Translations under genes and position numbers: made by a program
Shown here: in pieces, positions 15,725 through 24,076 of the stretch
Layout of the letters: the number at the start of each line of letters is the position of its first letter
Numbering within the stretch: the stretch's first letter is position 1
Assembly (NCBI GenBank): GCA_045543615.1
Contig: JAZPXL010000025.1
Coordinates: 1 to 56,708 of the forward strand
Origin: CAG-390 sp045543615
GTDB taxonomy: Bacteria > Bacillota > Clostridia > Oscillospirales > CAG-272
Reading direction: 5' to 3'
DNA: 56,708 bases
Notes under the pieces: generated by a model
The model's database searches: none
The model's input: the letters and a program-made list of their open reading frames with translations, nothing else
What the model was told of the DNA's origin: nothing

Positions 15725-17116
15725 TTAAAATCTGAAATACAAAAACGGATTGTAGCTTGAGCTTATAAGAGACGATATACAAAGCACTAAAGCCAGCGAC
15801 AGACCCGCTGTTTCGATGACGGGCTTTATCCGTCTTCCCTCAAGATAGCCCATAAGCATTTTGCCAAGCGGGAGAGACGCAAAAATTGCAACTATGAGTG
15901 TCGGGATGAACGAAACGATGGTGTGTAGAGCTTCTCTTGAAACGAGAGCACCCGTACCACCAAACATTCTCGAAATAAACGCACCCATCTCTGCCATATC
16001 CGTAAAGTCGAAGATGACCCATCCCATAACAATAAAGAACAGAGCGTAGATGTGCTTTATTGCTGCCGGGGTTTTGGATAGCACCTTGGAAAGCACGAGC
16101 TTTTCGATGATAAGCAGAACTCCAAAATAAACTCCCCAAAGCACAAAGTTAAGACTTGCGCCGTGCCAAAGTCCCGTAAGCATCCACGTTACCATCAGAT
16201 TGAATATATGGCGTGCCTTTGAGCAACGGTTGCCGCCGAGTGGGATGTAAACATATTCCCTAAACCAACTGCCAAGTGAAATATGCCACCGTCTCCAGAA
16301 ATCCGTGACGCTGTCGGCAAGATAGGGATAATTGAAGTTTATCACAAATTCAAAGCCGAACATATTTCCAAGACCTCTCGCCATATCCGAATAGCCGGAG
16401 AAGTCAAAATAAATCTGAAGCGTAAATGCAATAATACCTGCCCACGCACCAAGAGCACCACCGTCTGCCGCAAGCTTCAGCTCATCCCAAAGCACGCCAA
16501 GGCTGTTGGCAAGCAGAACCTTTTTGCAAAGACCGATAACGAAGAGCTTAACGCCCCTCTCAAACAGCTCTGCCGTCTCAGTGCGATGGCGAAGCTGATG
16601 CTCAATATCGACATACCTGACGATAGGGCCTGCGATAAGCTGTGGGAAGAGGGCAATATATGCGCCGAAAGCTATATAATCCTTCTGCGGTGCGCAATTG
16701 CCACGATAAACATCAATGGTGTACGACATCGTCTGGAAGGTGTAGAAGGAAATACCGATGGGGAGCACTATCTCGGGTATCGCAAACGAAAAGAATGGAA
16801 GCTTATTTACAAGCTCTACGGCAAAGCCTGCGTATTTGAAATACCCAAGCAGCGCAAGATTTATAATCACATTGAGCACAAGCACAAGTCGCTTCAGCGC
16901 AACCCTCTCACGAAATGCACCCAAAAGCAGACCCGATACATAGTTTATCGTGATGGATGCCACCATCAAGATAACATATACAGGCTCGCCGTACCCATAG
17001 AAAAACAGGCTGGCAATAAATAGCCAGAGGTTTCTAAGCTTTCTCGGAAGCAGGTAATAGAGTGCAACAACTATTACTAAAAACGCAAAGAGAAAGACCG
17101 TACTGCTGAATAACAT
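15725..17116 (-). CDS. MBOAT family membrane O-acyltransferase (AlgI-like)
   Basis: Second MBOAT of the window, 463 residues with about ten hydrophobic segments. Landmarks are LPIGISFYTFQTMSYTIDVYRG (~residues 116-137), FPQLIAGPIVRY, GLCKKVLLANSLG, FSGYSDMARGLG, FWRRWHISLGSWFREYVYIPLGG and GLWHGASLNFVLWG with the catalytic histidine, so the enzyme should be active. No clear Shine-Dalgarno sequence precedes the ATG at 17116, which sits 24 bases after the DUF4358 stop. It pairs naturally with the intact DHHW protein downstream. The acceptor glycan is unknown. Confidence 0.94.
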   Translation of the reverse strand: MLFSSTVFLFAFLVIVVALYYLLPRKLRNLWLFIASLFFYGYGEPVYVILMVASITINYVSGLLLGAFRERVALKRLVLVLNVIINLALLGYFKYAGFAVELVNKLPFFSFAIPEIVLPIGISFYTFQTMSYTIDVYRGNCAPQKDYIAFGAYIALFPQLIAGPIVRYVDIEHQLRHRTETAELFERGVKLFVIGLCKKVLLANSLGVLWDELKLAADGGALGAWAGIIAFTLQIYFDFSGYSDMARGLGNMFGFEFVINFNYPYLADSVTDFWRRWHISLGSWFREYVYIPLGGNRCSKARHIFNLMVTWMLTGLWHGASLNFVLWGVYFGVLLIIEKLVLSKVLSKTPAAIKHIYALFFIVMGWVIFDFTDMAEMGAFISRMFGGTGALVSREALHTIVSFIPTLIVAIFASLPLGKMLMGYLEGRRIKPVIETAGLSLALVLCISSLISSSYNPFLYFRF

Positions 17117-17140
17117 TTTTACAAAACGACGAGCAGATGA

Positions 17141-17641
17141 TTATTTGCCCCAGAACATCTTACTCATCTCCTCGTTGTGAGCCGAAACGAAGAGGGTAAC
17201 ATACTCGCCATTGTTCTCTACCTTGCACTTCTGCGCAAGCGCATAGTTCTCGGGATCGTAATTCTGCGACTGTGCCTTGATCTCGGAGAGTCTGTTTTCA
17301 AGAGACGCCGCAACTCTGTCGGCAGCTTCCTTGCTTGTTGCCTTGATCATAATGATCTCCTGGGGGAAAACTCCGTCCATAGTCATATAGCAAGCACTCT
17401 CCTCTACATCCTCGCCCTTGATTCCATAGAGGTCAAGGAGGGACTCCGTTTCAACAGAAATGCTGTCGGTTGCCTCAAACTTATCAATCATATTCTGTCT
17501 CATTGTGGAAAGATCCACCTCAAATGTAACACCTGCCGTTGTGTCGGCACTTGTGTCGCCACCGTTTTCTGTGGTGTTGCAGGAGACACAAAAGATAAGC
17601 ATTACTGCTACAAAAAATATTGCGATGAGCTGTCTTTTCAT
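17141..17641 (-). CDS. DUF4358 lipoprotein
   Basis: A 166-residue predicted lipoprotein: signal MKRQLIAIFFVAVMLIFCVSC with the lipidated cysteine at residue 21, then a Thr-rich linker and a DUF4358 domain (VDLSTMRQNMIDKFEATDSI ... LLDLYGIKGEDVEESACYMTMDGVFPQEIIMIKA ... ALAQKCKVENNGEYVTLFVSAH). DUF4358 proteins occur repeatedly beside MBOAT/DHHW genes in Clostridia but have no assigned reaction. It stands between the GDSL lipoproteins and the MBOAT gene in the same direction, consistent with a secreted accessory of the acylation machinery. Confidence 0.85.
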   Translation of the reverse strand: MKRQLIAIFFVAVMLIFCVSCNTTENGGDTSADTTAGVTFEVDLSTMRQNMIDKFEATDSISVETESLLDLYGIKGEDVEESACYMTMDGVFPQEIIMIKATSKEAADRVAASLENRLSEIKAQSQNYDPENYALAQKCKVENNGEYVTLFVSAHNEEMSKMFWGK

Positions 17642-17679
17642 TTTTTACCTACCTATTTAAATATAATTTTTGTACTGCT

Positions 17680-18723
17680 TTAATTAAAATCCACGGTGTG
17701 AGTCAGAAGATACTCCACCCACGCAGCGCAGGCTGCGTTTGTCATATGAAGACCCATACTGCTGCCGTCGGAGCAGTAGTCAGCCCTAAGCTGTGCGCCA
17801 TCCTCTTCCCACATAATGCTCTGAACGTCCACAAAATACCAGCCCTCAGCACGGCAAAGTGCTTCAAGCTTTTTGTTGTACTCACGGATCTTTTCGTTGT
17901 TGAGATTTTTGGAGAGAACGTTTGAGCTGTTTCTCATTGGAGTCATCGACTGAATGATTATTTCAACGTCAGGTGACTTTGCCTTGATTTTGTCAACAAA
18001 GGTCTTGTAGCTTCTTACGGCATAGTCAACACCGTAATTGATGTCATTCATACCAAGCATTATATAGACCTTCTTCGCTCCGCAGGCGGCAACTGCATCC
18101 TCTGCATACATTCTTTCGCCCTGATAGGACGGGTGGGTGCTGTTTGATGCATTAAGGGGCTGGTTGAGCGCATTAGTCAAGCTGTAGCTTGCCTGCGTAA
18201 AGAAGTCGGCGTCCCCAAGCACGCCCTTTAGTGCGTAATACTTGAGCATAAGGCTTACCGAGTCACCAATAAATGCAACATCGTCAAAATAGCTTTTGTC
18301 AACGGCAGGCGACACACCGACTATTCCGTAATCTCCCTTTTTGTTCTGTCCTTGAGGAGATGGGGCAGTTGTAATGTCGGGCTTTGCCGTAGTCTCAGGC
18401 GTTACCGTTGTTTCAGGCGTTACCGTTGTTTCTGGCATTACCGTTGTCTCTGGTGCTACCGTTGTTTCGGGAGTTATCGTTGTTTCGGGAGCAACCGTGG
18501 TTTCGGGCGAGACTGTTGTATCATCGGCAACAGTTGTCTGCTCTTCCCTTGTTGTTTCGTCTGCCGTAGTATCTTCGGTTGTACTGTCGACAGTTGTTAC
18601 ATCGGGTGAGATGGTTGAGTTGTCGGGTCTTTCCGTGGTATCGTCCGTGTTCTGTGTATAATTGCAAGCGGCAAGTGACAATATCGCCAGGCACGCAAGC
18701 ATAATTGAAATAAACTTTTTCAT
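17680..18723 (-). CDS. SGNH/GDSL-hydrolase lipoprotein with PETT repeats
   Basis: A 347-residue predicted lipoprotein esterase or acetyltransferase. The signal peptide ends at LSLAAC (Cys 20). A long Thr/Pro/Glu stalk follows (residues ~25-120), with about seven tandem six-residue units of the type PETTVx at residues 72-113. The SGNH domain follows: block I FIGDSVSLML (Ser near residue 152), block II/III around the GMND motif (MLGMNDINYG) and block V DGSSMGLHMT with the His. The stalk should hold the enzyme away from the membrane within the wall. It is a close tandem paralogue of 18735-19661. It probably acts on O-acyl groups of a wall polymer; the substrate is not known. Confidence 0.86.
   Translation of the reverse strand: MKKFISIMLACLAILSLAACNYTQNTDDTTERPDNSTISPDVTTVDSTTEDTTADETTREEQTTVADDTTVSPETTVAPETTITPETTVAPETTVMPETTVTPETTVTPETTAKPDITTAPSPQGQNKKGDYGIVGVSPAVDKSYFDDVAFIGDSVSLMLKYYALKGVLGDADFFTQASYSLTNALNQPLNASNSTHPSYQGERMYAEDAVAACGAKKVYIMLGMNDINYGVDYAVRSYKTFVDKIKAKSPDVEIIIQSMTPMRNSSNVLSKNLNNEKIREYNKKLEALCRAEGWYFVDVQSIMWEEDGAQLRADYCSDGSSMGLHMTNAACAAWVEYLLTHTVDFN
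18385..18510 (-). repeat. tandem 18-bp coding repeat (PETTVx units)
   Basis: About seven direct 18-bp units encode PETT[VI]x in the stalk of the GDSL lipoprotein. The near-identity of the units makes the array prone to expansion or contraction. The tandem paralogue at 18735-19661 lacks it. Confidence 0.85.
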
Positions 18724-18734
18724 TTTTTGTCCTA

Positions 18735-19661
18735 TCAGTTAAACTTTACAGTATGTGTCAAAAGATAATCCACCCAAGCACGACAGGCACTCTGTGTAAG
18801 ATGAAGTCCCATCGAGTTGCCATCCGAGCAGTATGTGGAGCGAAGCTGTGAGCCATCGTCCTCCCACATTATTGACTGAACGTCAATAAAATAGTAGCCC
18901 TTGCTTCTGCAAAGTGCCTCAAGTCTTGAGTTGTACTCCTTGATTTTGTCATTGTTGAGCTTGCTTGATGCAACCGAGGAGTTATTTCTCATAGGCGTCA
19001 TTGATTGAATGAAGATCTCCACGTCGGGACTCTTTGCTTTGATGCGAGAGATGAACGTCTCATAACTGCTTACGGCGTGGTCAACACCGTACACAAGGTC
19101 ATTCATACCAAGCATAATATAAACCTTCTTTGCACCACAGGCTGCAACTGCATCCTCTGCGTACATTCTTGTACCTTGATATGTCGGATGTGTGCTGTCG
19201 GCGGCGTTAAGTGGCTGTGAGAGCGCATTTGTAAGTCCGTAGCTACCCTGCGCAAACACAGTTGCCTTGCCAAGCGCACCCGTAAGTGCGTATGTCTTCA
19301 GCATAAGGCTTACAGAGTCTCCGATAAATGCGGTATCGTCAAAATAGCTCTTGTCAACTGCTACTGAGGGCTTGACAAGTCCGTACTCTCCCTCAAGCGT
19401 CCCCGTGTGGGCAGTTGTCTCTTCGCTTGACACTACGTCACCACTACCCGTGGTGTTCTCCTCACTTCCACCCAAAGTTGTCTCGTCATCTGGCGCAGAG
19501 GTAGTTCCATCCGCCGCACCACTATCATTTGTCATAGAGTCGGGATGCACGGCACCGTCATCAAGTGGTGGGAGTGTAATATCGACGCCCGAGGTAAAGT
19601 CGCAGGCGCACAAAACCATCACAAAAGCAAGAAGTATAATAAGTATAGCACTTTTTTTCAT
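18735..19661 (-). CDS. SGNH/GDSL-hydrolase lipoprotein, tandem paralogue
   Basis: A 308-residue predicted lipoprotein (signal ending LCAC, Cys 19), a Ser/Thr/Glu-rich linker of about 70 residues without the PETT array, and an SGNH domain nearly collinear with the neighbour. It has FIGDSVSLML, STHPTYQGTRMYAEDAVAACGAKKVYIMLGMND, IQSMTPMRN and DGNSMGLHLTQSACRAWVDYLLTHTV. The nucleophilic Ser, the GMND Asn and the DxxxxxxH pair are all present. It is first in the operon, with the promoter at 19718-19746, and lies 11 bases from the next gene. The two copies almost certainly arose by tandem duplication. Confidence 0.86.
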   Translation of the reverse strand: MKKSAILIILLAFVMVLCACDFTSGVDITLPPLDDGAVHPDSMTNDSGAADGTTSAPDDETTLGGSEENTTGSGDVVSSEETTAHTGTLEGEYGLVKPSVAVDKSYFDDTAFIGDSVSLMLKTYALTGALGKATVFAQGSYGLTNALSQPLNAADSTHPTYQGTRMYAEDAVAACGAKKVYIMLGMNDLVYGVDHAVSSYETFISRIKAKSPDVEIFIQSMTPMRNNSSVASSKLNNDKIKEYNSRLEALCRSKGYYFIDVQSIMWEDDGSQLRSTYCSDGNSMGLHLTQSACRAWVDYLLTHTVKFN

Positions 19662-19717
19662 TATATCAAAATCCTTTCATAAGGAAAATACAATTTACCC
19701 AAATTCAGTCATTTTAT

Positions 19718-19746
19718 ATTCTACCACAAAACGTTCTAAAAATCAA
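19718..19746 (-). promoter_or_regulatory. promoter of the second O-acylation operon
   Basis: On the minus strand TTGATT (19741-19746), a 17-bp spacer and TAGAAT (19718-19723) lie about 57 bases before the GDSL start at 19661. Confidence 0.65.
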
Positions 19747-19803
19747 TAAAGTAATAATAACTTATTATTAATAAATATACATTTCTCCCGCTTGCGCACA
19801 AAA

Positions 19804-19834
19804 ACACCCGGACGAAAGCTCTTCGCCCGGGTGT
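19804..19834 (-). terminator. rho-independent terminator
   Basis: On the minus strand a 13-bp stem (ACACCCGGGCGAA with one wobble pair) and a 5-base loop is followed by TTTTTG. It ends the SGNH gene at 19849-20802. Confidence 0.9.
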
Positions 19835-19848
19835 AAAATAAGAAAAAA

Positions 19849-20802
19849 TTACATATGCGCCTCAAGGAATGCGCAGAGGTTTGCTGAATACTGAACAAAG
19901 CCCTCACCGTTTGGATGAAGTCCGTCATCATAGAGAGAACGGTCATCGTCCATAAGCGTGTAGCCGTCAATTATTGTCACACCGTACTTGCGATAAACCT
20001 CCGAGTATCTTTCTCTCAGATCCTCAAATTTGCCCGTGGAGATCTCCATAGCCCAATCATAACGGCGAAGAGGAGTTATTGCAAAAATCTTCTTGCCACG
20101 GTATCTCTCGCAAATGGACGATACAACGTCCTCTGCTCTTTCGATGATAACGTCAAATTCGGTATATCTTGCATAATCATTTGTGCCGTATGCAATTATC
20201 ACGATATCGGGATCGTACTCAATGGACGGATCAAAAATTCCGTGATAGAAAAATCCACCACCGACACCCTGAACCACGCTGTCTGCATCAAAATGGAAGG
20301 ATGTGCGATATGCGTATGAAAGTGAATCAAGTGGTGCTCTTGAACCCTGTGTTATCGAGTCACCAAAGAAAAGGATCTTCATCTTGTACTCGTGTGGTAC
20401 AAGAGTTGCGCCATCATCGATCTCTACATACTTCAGAAAGCCTATATCGTGCGATGGAAATACTATCGTTATGCGATGCTCGTTTCCGTCTCCGATGGCA
20501 AATTCCTCGGTGGCATTACCTACGGCATTGGCATATACTCTCTCGCCGTCAATAAGCACCTCGCTCTTGGCGTATTCGTCGGTCGGAGTTGAGATCTTGT
20601 ATGAAAGGCTCTTGGTGTTTGAATGAAAATCAAGTCTTACACCGGAGGTTGCACGAGCACGCTTGTGCATAATAGCACTTCTCGACTCCCAAAAGTCAAC
20701 TTGTGCTTGTGTTAATTTTGAAAACTCAAGGCCTGCATCGGTCTCTTTTACGGAGAGCGCACCTGTGGTGATCTCTCTTATCTGCGTATAGCTTAGTCTC
20801 AT
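19849..20802 (-). CDS. two-domain SGNH/GDSL hydrolase (CE2-like layout)
   Basis: A 317-residue, apparently cytosolic (no signal peptide) esterase. ATG at 20802 is chosen because GAGGTG lies seven bases upstream; a GTG nine bases earlier overlaps that site. The N-terminal ~125 residues form a beta-rich region (VRLDFHSNTKSLSYKI ... HRITIVFPSHDIGFLKYVEID), as in jelly-roll domains preceding SGNH modules. The C-terminal SGNH domain has ILFFGDSITQGSRA (Ser near residue 143), GVGGGFFYHG, IAYGTNDYAR and a DDGLHPNGEGF block V with Asp and His. The complete set suggests activity on acetylated sugars. It is a single-gene unit between terminators. Confidence 0.85.
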   Translation of the reverse strand: MRLSYTQIREITTGALSVKETDAGLEFSKLTQAQVDFWESRSAIMHKRARATSGVRLDFHSNTKSLSYKISTPTDEYAKSEVLIDGERVYANAVGNATEEFAIGDGNEHRITIVFPSHDIGFLKYVEIDDGATLVPHEYKMKILFFGDSITQGSRAPLDSLSYAYRTSFHFDADSVVQGVGGGFFYHGIFDPSIEYDPDIVIIAYGTNDYARYTEFDVIIERAEDVVSSICERYRGKKIFAITPLRRYDWAMEISTGKFEDLRERYSEVYRKYGVTIIDGYTLMDDDRSLYDDGLHPNGEGFVQYSANLCAFLEAHM

Positions 20803-20870
20803 CTTGAGCACCTCTTGTTTTAATATTTTACCGACATTATACTACTTTTTTTGGGAAAAATCAATACATA

Positions 20871-20910
20871 AAACAAAAAAGCAAGCTCTCCTAAACAGAA
20901 AACCTGCTTT
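20871..20910 (-). terminator. terminator of the DtxR-family gene
   Basis: On the minus strand AAAGCAGG (overlapping the stop codon) pairs with CTTGCTTT, followed by TTTTTGTTTTAT. The stem is short with a 17-base loop. Confidence 0.55.
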
Positions 20911-21271
20911 ATTTGCCAACTCGTCTCTTGATAGCCTCAAAGGTCTCGTCACTTATTACGTGCTCAATTTTGCAAGCGTCACTTGACGCCGTCTCCCTCA
21001 CAACTCCCAAGGACACGAAAAAGTCGGACAGAATGGTGTGTCTTTCGTACAGCTTCTGCGCCGTCTCAAGTCCACTATCCGTAAGGGTAATGAAGCCTGT
21101 TTTGTCAACAGTGATATATCCACCGGACTTAAGCAGACCAATAGCTCTGCTGACGCTCGGCTTTGAATATCCCATATGCTCTGCAACATCAACAGAGCGC
21201 ACGGATGTTGTTTTCTGTGACAGAACGTATATCGTCTCAAGATACATCTCGCCCGATTCAGCAAGTCGCAT
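20909..21271 (-). CDS. DtxR/MntR-family metal-dependent repressor
   Basis: A 120-residue metal-sensing repressor. ATG at 21271 (MRLAESGEMYLETIYVL) is selected by GGAGGT seven bases upstream. The N-terminal winged helix is typical of the family (TTSVRSVDVAEHMGYSKPSVSRAIGLLKSGGYITVDKTGFITLTDSG). The dimer/metal domain follows (KLYERHTILSDFFVSLGVVRETASSDACKIEHVISDETFEAI) with Glu, His, Cys and Glu-His ligands (ERH, ...DACKIEH). There is no C-terminal SH3-like domain, so it is a short, MntR-length member. It diverges from feoA, and three copies of a TTAG-N6-CTAA palindrome lie in the feo promoter region and the feoA-feoB gap, the likely operators. Confidence 0.88.
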   Translation of the reverse strand: MRLAESGEMYLETIYVLSQKTTSVRSVDVAEHMGYSKPSVSRAIGLLKSGGYITVDKTGFITLTDSGLETAQKLYERHTILSDFFVSLGVVRETASSDACKIEHVISDETFEAIKRRVGK

Positions 21272-21466
21272 ACAAAGCACCTCCTTTTTGTTTCCATTAT
21301 ATATATGATATCACATTTTAAAGAAAAATGCAATAGCCACCAAAAAACATTTTTTAACTCTCATCCCTCTCTGCGCATATTTAACAAAAACTCCTCTTTT
21401 TTACTGCCTATGATTTGTATTTGATGAGAAAAATTATGAAAACAACCATTTTTTTGCGTTTTTATC

Positions 21467-21495
21467 TTGACAAATGAGTTAGCTTGTGCTAATAT
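21467..21495 (+). promoter_or_regulatory. promoter of feoAB
   Basis: A consensus TTGACA (21467-21472), exactly 17 bp, then TAATAT (21490-21495). Operator 1 covers the spacer end and the -10 box and operator 2 lies on the start site, so bound repressor would block RNA polymerase. Confidence 0.85.
21479..21492 (+). promoter_or_regulatory. predicted DtxR-family operator 1
   Basis: TTAGCTTGTGCTAA, a perfect five-base half-site palindrome (TTAGC-N4-GCTAA) overlapping the -10 box of the feo promoter. The core resembles the half-sites of DtxR/IdeR boxes (TTAGG-type). Confidence 0.75.
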
Positions 21496-21503
21496 ATATT
21501 CAG

Positions 21504-21517
21504 TTAGTCAAGGCTAA
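21504..21517 (+). promoter_or_regulatory. predicted DtxR-family operator 2
   Basis: TTAGTCAAGGCTAA, one mismatch from TTAGC-N4-GCTAA, 25 bp from operator 1 and at the expected transcription start. Confidence 0.7.
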
Positions 21518-21581
21518 CCGTATTGTTTGGTTTACGGAAAGTACCACTTGACGCAAAAACGAGAAACGGAGGACTTGGGTC

Positions 21582-21803
21582 TTGAAAACACTCAAGAATG
21601 CAAAAATCGGCCAGACTGTCCGGGTTGTCAAGCTCTACGGTGAGGGCGCACTCAAGCGTCGCATTATGGATATGGGCATCACGAAGGGCGTCGAGATCTA
21701 TGTTCGCAAGGTTGCTCCTCTGGGAGATCCCATTGAGGTTACCGTTCGTGGCTACGAGCTGTCCCTCAGAAAAGCTGATGCAGATCTGATAGAGGTTGAG
21801 TAA
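21582..21803 (+). CDS. feoA: ferrous iron transport protein FeoA
   Basis: A 73-residue SH3-like cytosolic protein that supports FeoB. Sequence features match the family: LKNAKIGQTVRVVKLYGEGALKRRIMDMGITKGVEIYVRKVAPLGDPIEVTVRGYELSLRKADADLIEV, including RIMDMGITKG and GDPIEVTVRGYELSLRK. The start is TTG at 21582, nine bases after GGAGG; no ATG in frame would keep the conserved N-terminus. It is first in the feoA-feoB operon. Iron-dependent repression is predicted from the operators over its promoter. Confidence 0.95.
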   Translation: MKTLKNAKIGQTVRVVKLYGEGALKRRIMDMGITKGVEIYVRKVAPLGDPIEVTVRGYELSLRKADADLIEVE

Positions 21804-21855
21804 TCAGCCAAAACAAAATGGAGAGATTGTCTCTCCAAAAAATTCTGCCCACAAG

Positions 21856-21869
21856 TTAGCTGATGCTAA
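21856..21869 (+). promoter_or_regulatory. predicted DtxR-family operator 3 (feoA-feoB gap)
   Basis: TTAGCTGATGCTAA, a perfect TTAGC-N4-GCTAA palindrome 27 bases before feoB. No promoter is evident here, so it may act as a roadblock or by looping to operators 1 and 2. Confidence 0.65.
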
Positions 21870-21895
21870 TTTGGGGAGTCTGAAAGGATACTAAT

Positions 21896-24076
21896 ATGAG
21901 TTTAAAAATCGCCCTTGCGGGCAATCCCAACTGCGGCAAGACCACGCTGTTCAATGCGCTGACAGGCTCAAATCAGTATGTCGGCAACTGGCCCGGTGTT
22001 ACGGTCGAAAAGAAAGAGGGCGCACTTAAGCGAGATCGTGATGTTATCGTTGTTGACCTTCCCGGCATCTATTCCCTCTCGCCCTACACTCTTGAAGAGG
22101 TTGTTGCAAGGAACTTCCTTGTAGGAGAAAGCCCAGATGCTATTCTCAACATTGTTGACGGAACAAATATTGAGCGCAACCTCTACCTGACAACCCAGCT
22201 TCTTGAGCTTGGCATTCCTGTTGTAGTTGCCATCAATATGATAGATATAGTCAGAAAGAATGGTGACAAGATTGATCTTGACGCCCTCTCGCGTGGGCTT
22301 GGATGTCCCGTTGTCGAAATTTCGGCACTCAAGGGCACGGGTACCGACGAGGCGGCCGATGCTGCAATAGCCGCTGCCGCAACGGGCAAGTTCATCCCGT
22401 CTCACTCCTTTTGTGGTATAGTTGAGCACGCTCTGGCACATATTGAGGAAGCGGCTGTACATAGCTTTCCACCCGAGGAACAGCGTTGGTATTCCGTAAA
22501 GCTCTTTGAGAGAGACTCAAAGGTTATAGAACAGCTTTCTCTTGCGCCCGAGGTTATGGCACATATTGAAACTGACATTGTTTCAGTTGAGCAAAAGCTT
22601 GACGATGACGCAGAGAGCATCATTACAAACGAAAGATATGAGTTTGTAACCCGTGTGCTCAAGACCTGCTACAAGAAAAAGTCAGACGTTAAGATGACAA
22701 TCTCCGACAAGATAGATCGCATAGTCACAAATCGTGTCCTGGCTCTCCCTATCTTTGCCGTTGTAATGTTCCTCGTATACTATATTTCTATTGGAACTGT
22801 CGGCGATTTCACCGTTGTATTTATGAATGATATCCTCTTTGGCGAGTGGATCTTGCCTGCCGCAAGCGCAGGACTTGAGGCTATTGGATGCGCAGAGTGG
22901 CTCATAAGTCTCGTTGTCGACGGAATACTCGACGGCGTTGGCGCAGTTCTCGGATTTGTTCCTCAGCTCTTCATCCTCTTCATCCTCCTCTCAATTCTTG
23001 AGGATATCGGTTATATGGCACGTGTTGCCTTCATTATGGACCGTATCTTCCGTAAGTTCGGGCTCTCCGGCAAGTCCTTCATTCCTATGCTCATCGCATC
23101 GGGCTGTGGCGTTCCCGGAATTATGGCGTCCCGTACAATAGACCAGGACCGTGACAGAAAGATGACCATTCTCACCACAGGCTTTATTCCCTGCGGCGCA
23201 AAAATGCCCATCGTTTCATTCATCGCCGCTGCTCTTTTTGGCAACAGCGCACTTATTGCAACTGCCGCGTACTTCATCGGCATCGGCGCAGTTATCGTCA
23301 CAGGTCTTATTCTGAAGAAGACTCGTCTCTTCAGAGGAGATCCTGCTCCCTTCGTTATGGAGCTTCCCGCATACCACGCTCCCTCCGCCACAAATGTCCT
23401 CCGTGCAACTTGGGAGAGAGGTTGGGGCTTTATCAAGCGTGCAGGCACAGTTATAGTAGTCGCAAGCCTATCTATTTGGCTTCTCAACAGCCTCTCCTTT
23501 GAGGGTGGCTTCCATTACATCGGTAATGGTGACGAGGCATCCATTCTTGAGCTTGTCGGCTCTTTCATCGCCGTTCTTTTCAAGCCACTCGGCTTTGGAA
23601 CTTGGCAGGCGGCAGTTGCAACACTTCTCGGACTTATCGCTAAGGAAGAGGTCGTTGGCGTATTTGCTACACTCTCCGAAACTGCAAACACTATCATCGG
23701 AGAAACCGACATATTCGATCTTCTCGACGAGGGTAGTGCGGCATTTAGGGTTATGGGTGCTGAATACTTCGGCGAGGGCGTTGTCGGACAGCTTGCAGGT
23801 ATGTCATTTATGATATTCAACCTCCTCTGCGCACCCTGCTTTGCAGCTATGGGCGCAATTAAGAGAGAGATGAACAACGGTTGGTGGACGGCATTCGCCA
23901 TCAGTTATATGTGCGTCTTCGCATATCTCATCTCCCTCATAGTCTACCAGCTCGGCACGTTCTTTGCAGGCGGTGCATTCGGAGTTGGTACAGCCATCGC
24001 ATTCGTCGCACTTGCGCTTATTATCTTCCTTTTGGTAAAACCTGTACCAAAAAAACATAAGGAGAAAACAGTATGA
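21896..24076 (+). CDS. feoB: ferrous iron transport protein B (GTP-dependent Fe2+ permease)
   Basis: The main Fe2+ importer of anaerobes. The 726 residues comprise an N-terminal G domain with G1 GNPNCGKTT (residues 9-17), G2/switch GNWPGVTVEKKEG, G3 DLPGIYSL, and G4 INMID in place of NxxD-type (VVAINMIDIV). A helical GDI-like region follows, then about eight membrane segments. The membrane part carries the two conserved Gate motifs: GCGVPGIMASRTI (~residue 400) and the second near LCAPCFAAMGAIKRE (~residue 645), each with the expected Cys. Length is typical. GAAAGGA precedes the ATG; its stop overlaps the next start (ATGA). Confidence 0.97.
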   Translation: MSLKIALAGNPNCGKTTLFNALTGSNQYVGNWPGVTVEKKEGALKRDRDVIVVDLPGIYSLSPYTLEEVVARNFLVGESPDAILNIVDGTNIERNLYLTTQLLELGIPVVVAINMIDIVRKNGDKIDLDALSRGLGCPVVEISALKGTGTDEAADAAIAAAATGKFIPSHSFCGIVEHALAHIEEAAVHSFPPEEQRWYSVKLFERDSKVIEQLSLAPEVMAHIETDIVSVEQKLDDDAESIITNERYEFVTRVLKTCYKKKSDVKMTISDKIDRIVTNRVLALPIFAVVMFLVYYISIGTVGDFTVVFMNDILFGEWILPAASAGLEAIGCAEWLISLVVDGILDGVGAVLGFVPQLFILFILLSILEDIGYMARVAFIMDRIFRKFGLSGKSFIPMLIASGCGVPGIMASRTIDQDRDRKMTILTTGFIPCGAKMPIVSFIAAALFGNSALIATAAYFIGIGAVIVTGLILKKTRLFRGDPAPFVMELPAYHAPSATNVLRATWERGWGFIKRAGTVIVVASLSIWLLNSLSFEGGFHYIGNGDEASILELVGSFIAVLFKPLGFGTWQAAVATLLGLIAKEEVVGVFATLSETANTIIGETDIFDLLDEGSAAFRVMGAEYFGEGVVGQLAGMSFMIFNLLCAPCFAAMGAIKREMNNGWWTAFAISYMCVFAYLISLIVYQLGTFFAGGAFGVGTAIAFVALALIIFLLVKPVPKKHKEKTV

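Noticed and set aside
18352..18661. Plus-strand Val/Ser- or Arg/Cys-rich frames opposite the GDSL lipoprotein
   Set aside because: They are translations of the complement of the Thr-rich PETTVx repeat; low complexity explains the open frame.
22183..23901. Long antisense open frames over feoB
   Set aside because: They lack ribosome-binding sites and family features and lie opposite a certain gene; they result from the codon bias of feoB.
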